The translations under genes were made by a program, and so were the position numbers. From the NCBI GenBank assembly GCA_043228905.1, contig JBHGNT010000017.1, positions 11,160,001-11,224,000 of the forward strand: a stretch of 64,000 bases of DNA, in the 5' to 3' direction. The notes below the pieces were generated by a model that did no database searches, was not told the origin of the DNA, and was given only the letters and a program-made list of their open reading frames with translations. Below are positions 1 to 8,987 of this stretch, one piece after another (position 1 is the first letter of the stretch; every line of letters starts with the position of its first letter). Origin of the DNA: Azolla caroliniana. Lineage: Eukaryota > Polypodiophyta.

Positions 1-53
1 CGAATGAGTTGAAATGAATGTATGGACACTTATTCATAGATCCTTATGGAGTA

Positions 54-134
54 TTCTAGAATGTTCTAGAATATTTTAGTTTTTTATGATAAGAAATATA
101 ATCATGAAATATTAAAGGATGTTCTAGAATATTC
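54..134. promoter_or_regulatory. Heat-shock-element-like clusters
   Basis: Positions 54-71 read TTC-nn-GAA-nn-TTC-nn-GAA, four perfectly phased HSE modules. Positions 122-134 add three more (TTC-nn-GAA-nn-TTC). Phased nTTCnnGAAn arrays are the known binding sites of heat-shock factors and occur in LTRs of heat-activated plant retrotransposons such as ONSEN. Function here is inferred from the motif alone. Confidence 0.45.
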
Positions 135-181
135 TAATAACTAAAAATATAATTATTATAATAACACAATATATATGTTAT

Positions 182-240
182 TACAATGGTTAAGGGTTCA
201 GGTTCAACACATAGACCAAGAAGTCGTGGGTTCGATTCTT
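182..240 (+). other. tRNA-like A-box/B-box segment
   Basis: An A-box-like TACAATGGTTAAG is followed 47 nt downstream by the B-box-like GGTTCGATTC. This is tRNA-like spacing, but no foldable acceptor stem is evident. It is one of several such segments in LTR-like DNA of this window. Confidence 0.4.
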
Positions 241-429
241 GATAAGCCAAAATGTTGTCTTCATGACAGGTTGAATACATGAGGTTGCCTATTATGATCG
301 GCGTAAAAACGCGCTCTATCTTGAGTTGTTTTTATATTATCTCATCCAATATGCAACATACTTGCATATCCCAAAGAAAGTTTTGCGTACTTCGCAACTC
401 ATCATGTGTACATTAACATCAATTGGGGC

Positions 430-1080
430 TCATGGCTGAAAACAATACATCAACATAAAAGGACTATATCTCGTCGACGTATGCTTGGAGTTGTTATAAG
501 CAAACTCCAAAATTAGGAGATAACGTTCCCATTTTTTTGGATTTGCACCAACGTATGCTCGAAGCATGTCCTCAATAATTTGAATTACTCGTTCGGTCTG
601 TCCATCGGATTGAGGATGATCCATGGAGCTCATGCTCAACGTAGTTTCTAACTTCTTAAAGACTTGCGTTCAGAAGTCACTAGTAAACTTTGGATCTCGA
701 TCACTCACGATATCCATCGGTAACACATAAAAACGAAATAACTCGTCAACGAATTGGTAAGTCAATTCCGGAGCTATTGCCGTGGTTTTAGTAGCAATAA
801 ATCTGACCATTTTAGTTAGTCTATCAACCACAGACTAGATGACATCATGGCCTTTTTGGGTGCGAGGAAGGCTAACAATAAAATCCATGGATATACTTTC
901 CCACTAATTATTGGGAATGTCCAAGGGATGTAAAAGTCTTGCCGCTTTAAGTCACTTGGCTTTGTTAACCTGACATTGGTGACATTTAGTCACATAGCTA
1001 TGTATGTCAGGACGCATCTTAGGCCAATAGAATTGAGTGGAGATGAGAACGAGTGTACGATGTATTCCAGGGTGCCCTTC
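430..1080 (-). pseudogene. Gypsy-1 integrase remnant
   Basis: Decayed Ty3/gypsy integrase. The segment 430-639 encodes the late catalytic core, with DGQTERVIQ just after SMDHPQS, and then the EFAYNNSKH motif typical of gypsy integrases. The zinc-binding H2C2 region lies around 950-1080 in broken frames. The match to Gypsy-2 integrase (around 22080-22900) is clear at the nucleotide level. Several stops make it non-functional. Confidence 0.8.
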
Positions 1081-1327
1081 TAAGGGTGCATCATGGCACT
1101 AAAAAAGAATTCTCTTTTTTACCTCAGGCAAATCTGGAACATAGATCTTCCCATTACGGTAGAGCAGATCATTAGCAATGTGGAAGGATTCCTTCGAGGA
1201 TGTGGTGGTGTCTATTCCAAACTCAACTCTTGCCCAATATTTCGCAAAATAATTGTCATCAGGATACTTTCCTCGAAGGTAATCATAAAGATCTTATGTT
1301 ATTTCAGTGAAGCTAAGCATGTTAACT

Positions 1328-1849
1328 TCACGGATGCGACTTAGTGTTCATTGAATCTTTACGATATCGTATGGAAAAATCAAAGTCCTGGATGAGATCA
1401 GCCCATTGTGCCTTATGACCTTTCAGGTCTGGTTGGTCACAGAAATATTTCAAGGACTCGTGATCCATAGTTACCACAAAACAATTTCCATAAAGATAAT
1501 GACACCATGTTTTGATCGCATGTATAATTGCAAATAATTCCTTTTCTTGAACCGTATACCGACATTGAGCAGAATCAAGTTTCTTACTCTCAAATGCTAT
1601 TGGTTTACCATCTTGATATAAGATAGCACCTATAGCATAATCGCTTGCATTGGTTTCAACTTCAAAATGTTTTGAAGGATCGGGTAAAAGAAGTGAAGGA
1701 GCCTTGCACACCAGATCCTTGAGTTCCTTAAAGGCAAGTTCTAGTGTAATATTCCACACAATAGGTTTTGTAGACTTATGCATTTGACCTTTTAGAATAT
1801 TAGTAAATGACGTCATCAATTGGGAGTAATTACGAAGGGATTTTTGCAA
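1328..1849 (-). pseudogene. Gypsy-1 RNase H domain
   Basis: Open stretch of 173 codons with RNase H hallmarks of gypsy pol: VETNASDYAIGAILYQ near residues 65-80, FESKKLDSAQ, then VQEKELFAIIHAIKTW and VTMDHESLKYF. The catalytic region reads TNASD where TDASD is usual, so one acidic residue is replaced by Asn. It continues the RT of the same element through a frame break near 1850-1900. Confidence 0.85.
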
Positions 1850-1903
1850 AAACCTGACAAAACCAAGGAATGATCGAACTTCTCAAATATTCCGAAGAGT
1901 GGT

Positions 1904-2434
1904 TCAAAGTTTGATTTTCTCAATGCTAGAAGGATCAATTTCTACTCGTTCGATTATGAGATGTCCAAGATAAGTAATTGATTTCTTGAAGAACTCGCAT
2001 TTTGAGATCTTCACGTAGAATTGCTTGTCGCGCAATGTTTGTAAAACAAAGCGGACATGTTTAGCATATTCTTCTAATGTATGACTATAAACTAGAATAT
2101 CATCCAAGAAAATAACGACAAATTTTCCAAGTTGTCCTCGGAAAATGTCATTCATTTCTTGTTGAAATGTGGCCGGAGCATTGATCAAACCAAAAGTCAT
2201 AACCAAAAACTCATAATGGCCATAGCACGTACGAAATGTCGTTTTAGGAACATCGCCCTCACTTATACAAATTTGATGGTAGCTTGTACGGAGATCAAGT
2301 TTCGTAAAATATCGAGCTCACTGGAGACTGTCAATTAGATCGTCATCTCGGGGCAATGGATATGAATTCTTGATCGTCACTTTATTCAGGCATCGATAAT
2401 TAATATACATACGTTATGTGCCCTCTTTCTTTTT
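1904..2434 (-). pseudogene. Gypsy-1 reverse transcriptase core
   Basis: RT palm and fingers of a gypsy element. MTFGLINAPATFQ and the catalytic FLDDILVYS box (FxDD) are intact, followed by the conserved KCEFF and YLGH motifs. The upstream RT portion is broken into several frames and ends abruptly at 2434 where element A begins. It resumes at 19815. Confidence 0.9.
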
Positions 2435-2789
2435 TGTTATTCCTTAGGGCCAGACAATGGCCTAACACAGGGTGTCTACGGAAGACACTTCACCAAAGGG
2501 GTGCTACGTCGAGATAACTTAAGACAACAATTAAGCGAACTTAATTGGTTACTTAGCAATATGGCATTAAACTTGATACACGCGTATGATAAAACAATTA
2601 GTACAGAACGGTAATCAACATTTAAAGATAAAACAAGAAGCTCTATTAATTATCCGTCAAAGTTTTACATTGTAACCGGGCCTTTATATAGGTCACCAGT
2701 GCTTGAGTATAAAATGGTGCCAACCGGCACCTGTTCGGAACCGGTCCGGATCCGGATCGGCATACTGATTCCGGTCCGTCCGTTCACGT
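2435..2789 (-). repeat. Element A 3' LTR, first part
   Basis: Matches 19368-19720 closely, with scattered substitutions and a small indel. It is interrupted at 2789/2790 by element C. The remainder of the LTR is at 6311-6396. Confidence 0.9.
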
Positions 2790-3517
2790 TGTCGTAGTGT
2801 ATTTTGTACACTACGTGAAAAACGTATATAGTATTAGATTCAATAAAAAATGAAGAAATAGAAGAAAATAGCAAAATAAATGGAACATGCATAGGGCAAG
2901 ATTCGAACCTTGCACCTCCATGTTAATAATGTAATGTCTTACCATTACACTAGCATTTCATTAGTGTTAAAGCATAGATGTCCCACATAGAAAGGTAAAT
3001 TCACGCTAGGATAAACATTAGAAAAACGCATAACAAAAGAAAAAGCTACACATACACATCTAGCGTGCATGATAAAAAACGCACAAGTTAGAAAAAAGCA
3101 TGATCACTTTAGATAAAGCATATAGTCTATCTATAGGAAAAGCATGGGGTCTATAGTTAGAGAAAAAGCATGGATTACTAAGACTTCCTCATCACTACAT
3201 AAGGATGGGGAGCACAATGTAATTGTGTGTGAAAAATATTTGGAAACTAGATATGTTTCTAAAAAACACCAATTAATAAACTATACTCGTGGGATTCACG
3301 AGAATTCTATATCATTCTCTTTGAACCGAAGTTTATATTCTTATATTCATATTGATTAATCTAATACAATACACTCGTGGGATTCACGAGTTTGCTATAA
3401 CTCTTTCTTACAACATATTTATATTCTTATTAGCCTTAAAACTCTCCTCTTCCTAGTCCAAAACCCCAGCGGTTCCCACCCGACTCACGCAACGATCCGG
3501 AGCCGAAAGGCACGACA
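2790..3517 (+). repeat. Element C 5' LTR
   Basis: 728 bp, TGTCG...CGACA ends. It contains a tRNA-like segment on the minus strand (2898-2953) and two CTCGTGGGATTCACGAG hairpins, one near 3286-3302 and one near 3373-3389. The internal region begins with CAG and then TTGGTGAACCCGACG, which sits where a PBS is expected. Confidence 0.9.
2898..2953 (-). other. tRNA-like segment in element C 5' LTR
   Basis: On the minus strand, TAGTGTAATGGTAAG (A-box-like, close to tRNA-Gln D-arm sequence) is followed 43 nt later by GGTTCGAATC (B-box). This is the spacing of a real tRNA internal promoter. The rest does not form a convincing cloverleaf. Confidence 0.5.
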
Positions 3518-3555
3518 CAGTTGGTGAACCCGACGTGAAGACGGGTGGCAAGGAG

Positions 3556-5577
3556 ATGGAGAATCAACAAGAGGCGATGAACATGATGATGATAATGTTT
3601 GAGCGGATGCAACAAGAACAACGTGCGATGTCGGAGATGAAGGCGGCAGTAGAGCGGCTTCTGCGACGAAACGGGGAATTCAACGGTAAGGGTGTGTCAC
3701 GCTACCTACGTGAATATAAGGCGGAGATGATGCAATATCGGATACCGGAAGGATTGCAAGTGATATCCTTTAGTCGGGTGGCCTCGGACGAACTACAAGA
3801 GAGAATCCACAAGATACAACAACAAAACTCGACATGGGAGTCCTTTGAAGAAGCTTTACGGGAGGCATATGACTATGAGAGATGGACGGGACGAGATCGA
3901 CGAGAATTCGACGAATGGGTGGCGTCGGAGAAGACTCACCGAAGTGCAACGCAAGCGTTCCTAGAGTTCGAGCATCGTTTTGCTCGACTCTCGGAGCGGG
4001 AACGAAGATTGGTGGGAGAAGATAAAGTCTTAATGTTCGTAAGATCGATCGATCGGAAAGAAAGGATGGACATTGGGATCGAACTCGAAGATGATGACGG
4101 TGCGAACGGCCTTACCAAGGATTGGGCCAAAGTCGAAAGGGTATGCCGAAGACATGATGAAAGGAAGCTGAGAATCTCGTCAACAACGACATGGCCCATG
4201 AAGGATGGTCGATTGAGGAAAAACGATGAAGCCAATATGAAGGCCGAAATACAACATGATGGTACCACGGGAGAAAGAGTGGAACAAGACACCCACTCGT
4301 CTTGTGAAAGAACGATGGCGAAGGATAAGGCCGATAATTCAAGTGTAGAAGGAAATTTCGGGATACAAGTGCCCGAGACATCGGGTCAAAAAGGGGTAAG
4401 CATAATAGATGTTTGCATAATTGATGCAGATAAAGAGTGTGAAGCGGATGTGATTAAGGAGGTAGCCACAAAAGACGAAATCGAATCGGAGGTGGCTATG
4501 GACGAATCAATGGCGGATTGCCATATCGAGACTTCCCCACCACTGATTCCAGAGACTCCGGCGGTTGCGATCGAAAGGCAACGTGAGACCGAAGAGACGG
4601 AAGGTGGCGGAGAGAAAACGAATGTCGAAGCCGACGAATATGATGAAGAGATAGCCGAGAAGAATGCTAAGGGTGAAACTACGAAAGAAGGTAATACCGA
4701 GGATTCATGCCAACAATATCTAGAGACTTCGGCGGTTGTGTCCGAGAACCAACGTGAGACCGGAGAGACGGGAGATGGCGGCGAGGAAGGTAAAGTCGGA
4801 AGTCGGTTCGGATGGAAAATGATCCATCCGAAATTCCAATCTAAAAGAAAGTGCGACAATGCGGAGGTCGGGTCTACGACGGGAGAAGCGCGTAATACAG
4901 AGCACGCTCTACGGCGAATAAAGAAACGCGTGTTATGGCGAATAAAGAAGCACGCGCTACGGCGAGAAAAGAAGCATGCATTACAACCACACGAGGACCG
5001 AACAACGAGCACATATCGGAGGACCTACGTAGCGAACAACGGAAAGAAGTGCCGAAAGTCGAACCGGACAAGGCAGGTGAAAACGAAGAAAAGAAAGCAA
5101 ATCCGGACGAAAAGAAAAGAAAAGAAACCGACCCGAAAGAGCACTGAATCGGTAAAAACCGATCAACCGAGTCCGGATCGACCGAATACAAATCGGAAAG
5201 GAAGCCGAACTAAACGAAAGACGATCCGACGAGACCGAATCGGAAGTAAGCTAATCCGACTAAACCGAAAATCCGAAAAGAAGTCGAGATTGATGAAGAA
5301 AAGAAAGAGGGCAAGAAAAGATACTACCGCGGATGACAAGGACCAAGCGGGCCATGCAAAAAGCGAACGAAGACTATGGTGGATCGGATGTCGACAATGG
5401 TTCGGGTGGAAAGAATGGATGTGCTCCAAATGGAGAGACAAAGTCAACATAACAAGAGAAGTCGAGGGTACTACGAGCCGGCAACGAAACCAATTGGGTA
5501 GAGACCGGACGGAGGAGACTAACAAACACCAACAACTTCGGCACATACCGGAGGATGTGCGGGTTTGGAGGGGGTGA
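3556..5577 (+). CDS. Gag-like protein of element C
   Basis: A 673-residue ORF from the first ATG (3556) to TGA at 5575-5577. It leaves only 38 nt of leader after the 5' LTR, and its stop lies within the PPT just before the 3' LTR. Residues about 1-60 are Met/Gln/Glu-rich. Residues about 50-210 look like a retrotransposon capsid: YLREYKAEM, then LREAYDYER, then FLEFEHRFARLSERER. Residues about 215-430 are acidic, with an internally repeated ETxAVxxExQRETxET module. The C-terminal third is strongly Lys/Arg-rich, which may serve RNA binding in place of a CCHC knuckle, since none is visible. It is an undisrupted frame, consistent with recent activity. The role as structural Gag is inferred. Confidence 0.75.
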   Translation: MENQQEAMNMMMIMFERMQQEQRAMSEMKAAVERLLRRNGEFNGKGVSRYLREYKAEMMQYRIPEGLQVISFSRVASDELQERIHKIQQQNSTWESFEEALREAYDYERWTGRDRREFDEWVASEKTHRSATQAFLEFEHRFARLSERERRLVGEDKVLMFVRSIDRKERMDIGIELEDDDGANGLTKDWAKVERVCRRHDERKLRISSTTTWPMKDGRLRKNDEANMKAEIQHDGTTGERVEQDTHSSCERTMAKDKADNSSVEGNFGIQVPETSGQKGVSIIDVCIIDADKECEADVIKEVATKDEIESEVAMDESMADCHIETSPPLIPETPAVAIERQRETEETEGGGEKTNVEADEYDEEIAEKNAKGETTKEGNTEDSCQQYLETSAVVSENQRETGETGDGGEEGKVGSRFGWKMIHPKFQSKRKCDNAEVGSTTGEARNTEHALRRIKKRVLWRIKKHALRREKKHALQPHEDRTTSTYRRTYVANNGKKCRKSNRTRQVKTKKRKQIRTKRKEKKPTRKSTESVKTDQPSPDRPNTNRKGSRTKRKTIRRDRIGSKLIRLNRKSEKKSRLMKKRKRARKDTTADDKDQAGHAKSERRLWWIGCRQWFGWKEWMCSKWRDKVNITREVEGTTSRQRNQLGRDRTEETNKHQQLRHIPEDVRVWRG

Positions 5578-5578
5578 G

Positions 5579-6306
5579 TGTCGTAGTGTATTTTGTACAC
5601 TACGTGAAAAACGTATATAGTATTAGATTCAATAAAAAATGAAGAAATAGAAGAAAATAGCAAAATAAATGGAACATGCATAGGGCAAGATTCGAACCTT
5701 GCACCTCCATGTTAATAATGTAATGTCTTACCATTACACTAGCATTTCATTAGTGTTAAAGCATAGATGTCCCACATAGAAAGGTAAATTCACGCTAGGA
5801 TAAACATTAGAAAAATGCATAACAAAAGAAAAAGCTACACATACACATCTAGCGTGCATGATAAAAAACGCACAAGTTAGAAAAAAGCATGATCACTTTA
5901 GATAAAGCATATAGTCTATCTATAGGAAAAGCATGGGGTCTATAGTTAGAGAAAAAGCATGGATTACTAAGACTTCCTCATCACTACATAAGGATGGGGA
6001 GCACAATGTAATTGTATGTGAAAAATATTTGGAAACTAGATATGTTTCTAAAAAACACCAATTAATAAACTATACTCGTGGGATTCACGAGAATTCTATA
6101 TCATTCTCTTTGAACCGAAGTTTATATTCTTATATTCATATTGATTAATCTAATACAATACACTCGTGGGATTCACGAGTTTGCTATAACTCTTTCTTAC
6201 AACATATTTATATTCTTATTAGCCTTAAAACTCTCCTCTTCCTAGTCCAAAACCCCAGCGGTTCCCACCCGACTCACGCAACGATCCGGAGCCGAAAGGC
6301 ACGACA
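5579..6306 (+). repeat. Element C 3' LTR
   Basis: 728 bp and nearly identical to 2790-3517. It ends CACGACA and is followed by the ACGT target duplication and the rest of the element A LTR. Confidence 0.9.
5687..5742 (-). other. tRNA-like segment in element C 3' LTR
   Basis: Same A-box/B-box pair as in the 5' LTR, at the same LTR offset. Confidence 0.5.
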
Positions 6307-6310
6307 ACGT

Positions 6311-6396
6311 CTCATAAACTACTTAATTATAATAGATTCCGAATAAACCACACCTTTCACATTTTGTTCTTTAACTCCTTTGTCGGCCGGGTAACA
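6311..6396 (-). repeat. Element A 3' LTR, second part
   Basis: Continuation of the LTR started at 2435-2789. It ends GGGTAACA at 6396, and the element's internal sequence follows. Confidence 0.85.
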
Positions 6397-8026
6397 CATG
6401 GCACGCCCGTGGGACAATACCTTGTACGTTGAATCCCACTATCTGGCCCTTAGCCTTCGTCCAAGATATCCAGAATACTCTGCTCTAGGGTGTCCAATGG
6501 TTCTTCGGGAATCTGTTGTTGCTGTTGTGGCTGCTGCTGTTGTGGTTGTGGTTGTTGTTGCTGCGGCTCCGGCTCCGCCGACTGTTGCTCCTTGGGTGGC
6601 GTTTATTCGGCTCCCAGTACCGGAGGTTCTGGCGGTGATTCCTCCGTCAGCTGCTCTGCCAGATTTGACTCCGGTTGACTTGCCCCGGCCTTGTCCTCGT
6701 CCAGTCCTTGCCCCGGCGATGGCTCCTCATCGCTGAGGTTGACGGTCGCCACTTGCCTTGCTTAATCTTGCCGTAGCCTAGTCCGCTCATAGCTTTCAAA
6801 CTGGATTTGAGCATCCAGTCAATCATCGTCCAGTTGTGCTACTAGCTGTCGGACCACTTCTGATTGTTCCTCCACCAGAGTTACAAAGTCTTCTGCTAAC
6901 TCATGTCTTACGGCGGTGAAGTCCTCCTTTGTAAGCATGTAGCAGTCGTCGCCATCCTTCTACCAGTTTTCCGCGTCCGCCCTTAGCAACTAGAGCTCGG
7001 TTGTGTGCTTTGCCCATTTGTCCAACCATTGTGCGGAGCTTTCGTCAATCAAGCGTTTTGACTTGTTCCTCCATGCTTGGACAATGAACTGGATCCGCTC
7101 AAGTCCCATCTTCGATTTGTCCTCCGCGACTTGCCGTTCTTCCTTCAATTGCTTGATTAGCGTCATTGTATCCGCTTCCTGCTCCCGGTAATGTGACAAT
7201 TGGTTTTGGTAGGTTTTCGGCAACCTCTGCAATACCATTGTCGCTCTTTCCTTTTCTTCATAATGCAGCTTATGGAGCTCCATACGTTCCTGCACGGCTT
7301 CCTCCAGTAGCGTTATTCTTTCAGCCCGTTCTTCAGCTAGCGCTATCTCGACTCGATGAACTTCCTGTCGGAGCTCTGCAATCTTCTCCTGCTACTTCTT
7401 ATGCTCTGTATCCAGGTGCTTATAGTCCCGATGCAGGTGCTCAAAGTCATCGGTCTTTTGCTTCAACTTCTGGTTGAGTTGCCGGCAAGCGCGGTCTTCT
7501 CGATCTTTCTGTTGACGGAGTTCTTCTTTATGTCTTTCAATCTCTGTTTCCGCCATCCATCGCAGCTTATCCTTTTCTTGCAGCACTTTCTCCTTCTCCT
7601 CCTTAAGCCGGTCATATGCCTAATGTCCTTTCCACAGATTCTCTTCTGCTTGGCGGAGGTTCTCAGCAGTCTTTCTTTGTTCTTCTTCTACTACTTTCTT
7701 CAAGTCCCTTTCTCGGGTGCATAATGCTTCTTGTGCGGCCAGTTCATCTTTCAATTCGGCAGCTCTTTTGCTTACGCCGCTGTCGTGATATGGCATGCTC
7801 GAGAGTGGGAAAAACCGGCGAAAGGGGGGGGTCAAAAATGTGCATGTGCAATGTGTGTGCACACAAAACCGATTAATTGTGCATATGCAAAATAAAAAGG
7901 AAAAGAAAGGGTGAAAAGGAGGTATAGAAGCTCGTGCAAAAAGTAAGAGAGAGGAGAGATAAAAGGTTGAGGGGAGACAGGGTATTAATTTATAGAGATA
8001 GAATTATATATTATATAAGAGAGAGT

Positions 8027-8084
8027 TAGTGAGTTAGTGGATAGTCACATTGACTACTAGCTAGAGGTGCACAGTTCGAATTTG
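8027..8084 (+). other. tRNA-like segment in solo LTR
   Basis: TAGTGAGTTAGTGG followed 46 nt on by AGTTCGAATT. A-box/B-box-like arrangement inside the U3 of the solo LTR, upstream of its TATA box. Confidence 0.35.
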
Positions 8085-8670
8085 GACTTAAAGTGTAGCG
8101 TGATTTAAGGAATTTTATTCCTTTTTAATTTAAGACAAATTTGGCAACCCCCCCTTCTTTTCTTCCTATAAAAGGAGGTCGAGGGGGGCTCATTCGGGAG
8201 GATGTTTTGGGAGGAGGAGACTATCGCCAATTTTCCTTCGAAGCTCTTCATCTCCTTATTCACCACTTCTCTTCATCTCATACCCCTTCATCCCCCCATC
8301 GCCACGTGCTCATCTTCTTCGCGTCGGCACTCGAAGTGCTCGTGAGCCCAAACTTCGTTGGTTCGACGTTGCTCTGCCCCGTTTGTCGTTGTGAGCCCGT
8401 GTGCTCGCCGTTCGGGTGGTCATGGTTCGTTGGGATTGGCATTTTGGTGGTGCTCGTGTGTTCATCTTTGCCGTGTTCGGATTTGCTTTTGTCTCTAAGG
8501 GCATTTAATATTTATGTTTTGATTGAGCTTGTGGTTAACTATAAGTTGCCATTGTAAACAAAACCCTATTTTATAAAGGGTCCTCTTGCGTTGGAATCGA
8601 ACACGTATTTATCTCTTTGGTCGATATCATTTGTGTTTCTTTCTCTCCTTCTTTCTTTATTCGTGTCTTC

Positions 8671-8987
8671 CTTGTACGTTCGGCCATCTTGTGACGAGGG
8701 GACCATTCGGGCTTGCCCATGCACCTCTCCTCCTCATAAAGGCGTACGAGCATTTTGTGCGTGTGTTTGTGTCTTTCTTGTACGTTCGGCCGTCTTGTGA
8801 CGAGGGGACCGTTCGGGCTTGCCCATGCACCTCTCCTCCTCATAAAGGCGTATGAGCATTTGTGTGTGTGTTTGTGTCTTCCTTGTACGTTCGGCGGTCT
8901 TGTGACGAGGGGACCATTTGGGCATGCCCATGCACCTCTCCTCCTCATAAAGACGTATGGGCATTCGTGTTTGTGTTATCGTCCCCT
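8671..8987 (+). repeat. Three tandem copies of a ~105 bp unit
   Basis: Units start CTTGTACGTTCGGC at 8671, 8777 and 8882 and carry TTGTGACGAGGGGACC and CTCCTCCTCATAAAG. They lie in the transcribed R-U5 part of the solo LTR. Confidence 0.9.

Larger units (their letters stand above)
1..310. other. LTR-like flank, truncated by window edge
   Basis: AT-rich sequence with repeated TTCTAGAA motifs and a tRNA-like segment. It lies immediately beyond the point (about 310) where homology to gypsy integrase DNA stops. It could be the degenerate 3' LTR of Gypsy-1 or of another element cut by the window edge. No terminal TG/CA pair or duplication can be checked from here. Confidence 0.35.
2790..6306 (+). 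mobile_element. Element C: compact gag-only LTR retrotransposon
   Basis: Two 728 bp direct repeats (2790-3517, 5579-6306) starting TGTCG and ending CGACA flank a 2061 bp internal region with one long ORF. By eye the LTRs differ at only two positions (one near 3029/5818, one in the ATTGTGTG/ATTGTATG segment), so insertion is recent. A 4 bp duplication, ACGT (2786-2789, 6307-6310), flanks it. A fifth base does not match. A PPT-like GGAGGGGGTGAG abuts the right LTR. No protease, RT, RNase H or integrase is present, so it must be mobilised in trans. The layout resembles published TR-GAG non-autonomous elements. Confidence 0.9.

Noticed and set aside
2893-2960. Genuine tRNA gene
   Set aside because: A-box and B-box-like sequences are present, but no acceptor stem, anticodon arm or terminator run could be paired.
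4386-5012. 208-codon minus-strand ORF and other long antisense frames in element C
   Set aside because: They mirror the Glu/Lys/Arg-rich gag ORF (giving Ser/Phe-rich peptides) and have no domain. They are shadows of the + strand frame.
6490-6678. Cys/Gly-rich 62-codon + strand ORF
   Set aside because: It is the reverse complement of the Gln/Pro run at the end of the third ORF of element A, not a metallothionein-like gene.
6990-7600. Captured host myosin/tropomyosin-like gene in element A
   Set aside because: Heptad-rich, Glu/Gln/Lys/Arg-rich sequence gives nonspecific resemblance to many coiled-coil proteins. The same region is present in element B at the same place, so it belongs to the element family.
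8141-8557. 138-codon + strand ORF after the TATA box of the solo LTR
   Set aside because: Low-complexity Ser/Leu/Val-rich translation of LTR R-U5 sequence with no domain and no counterpart in element C.
8671-8987. CRISPR-like direct repeats
   Set aside because: Contiguous 105 bp tandem units without spacers, in a plant LTR.
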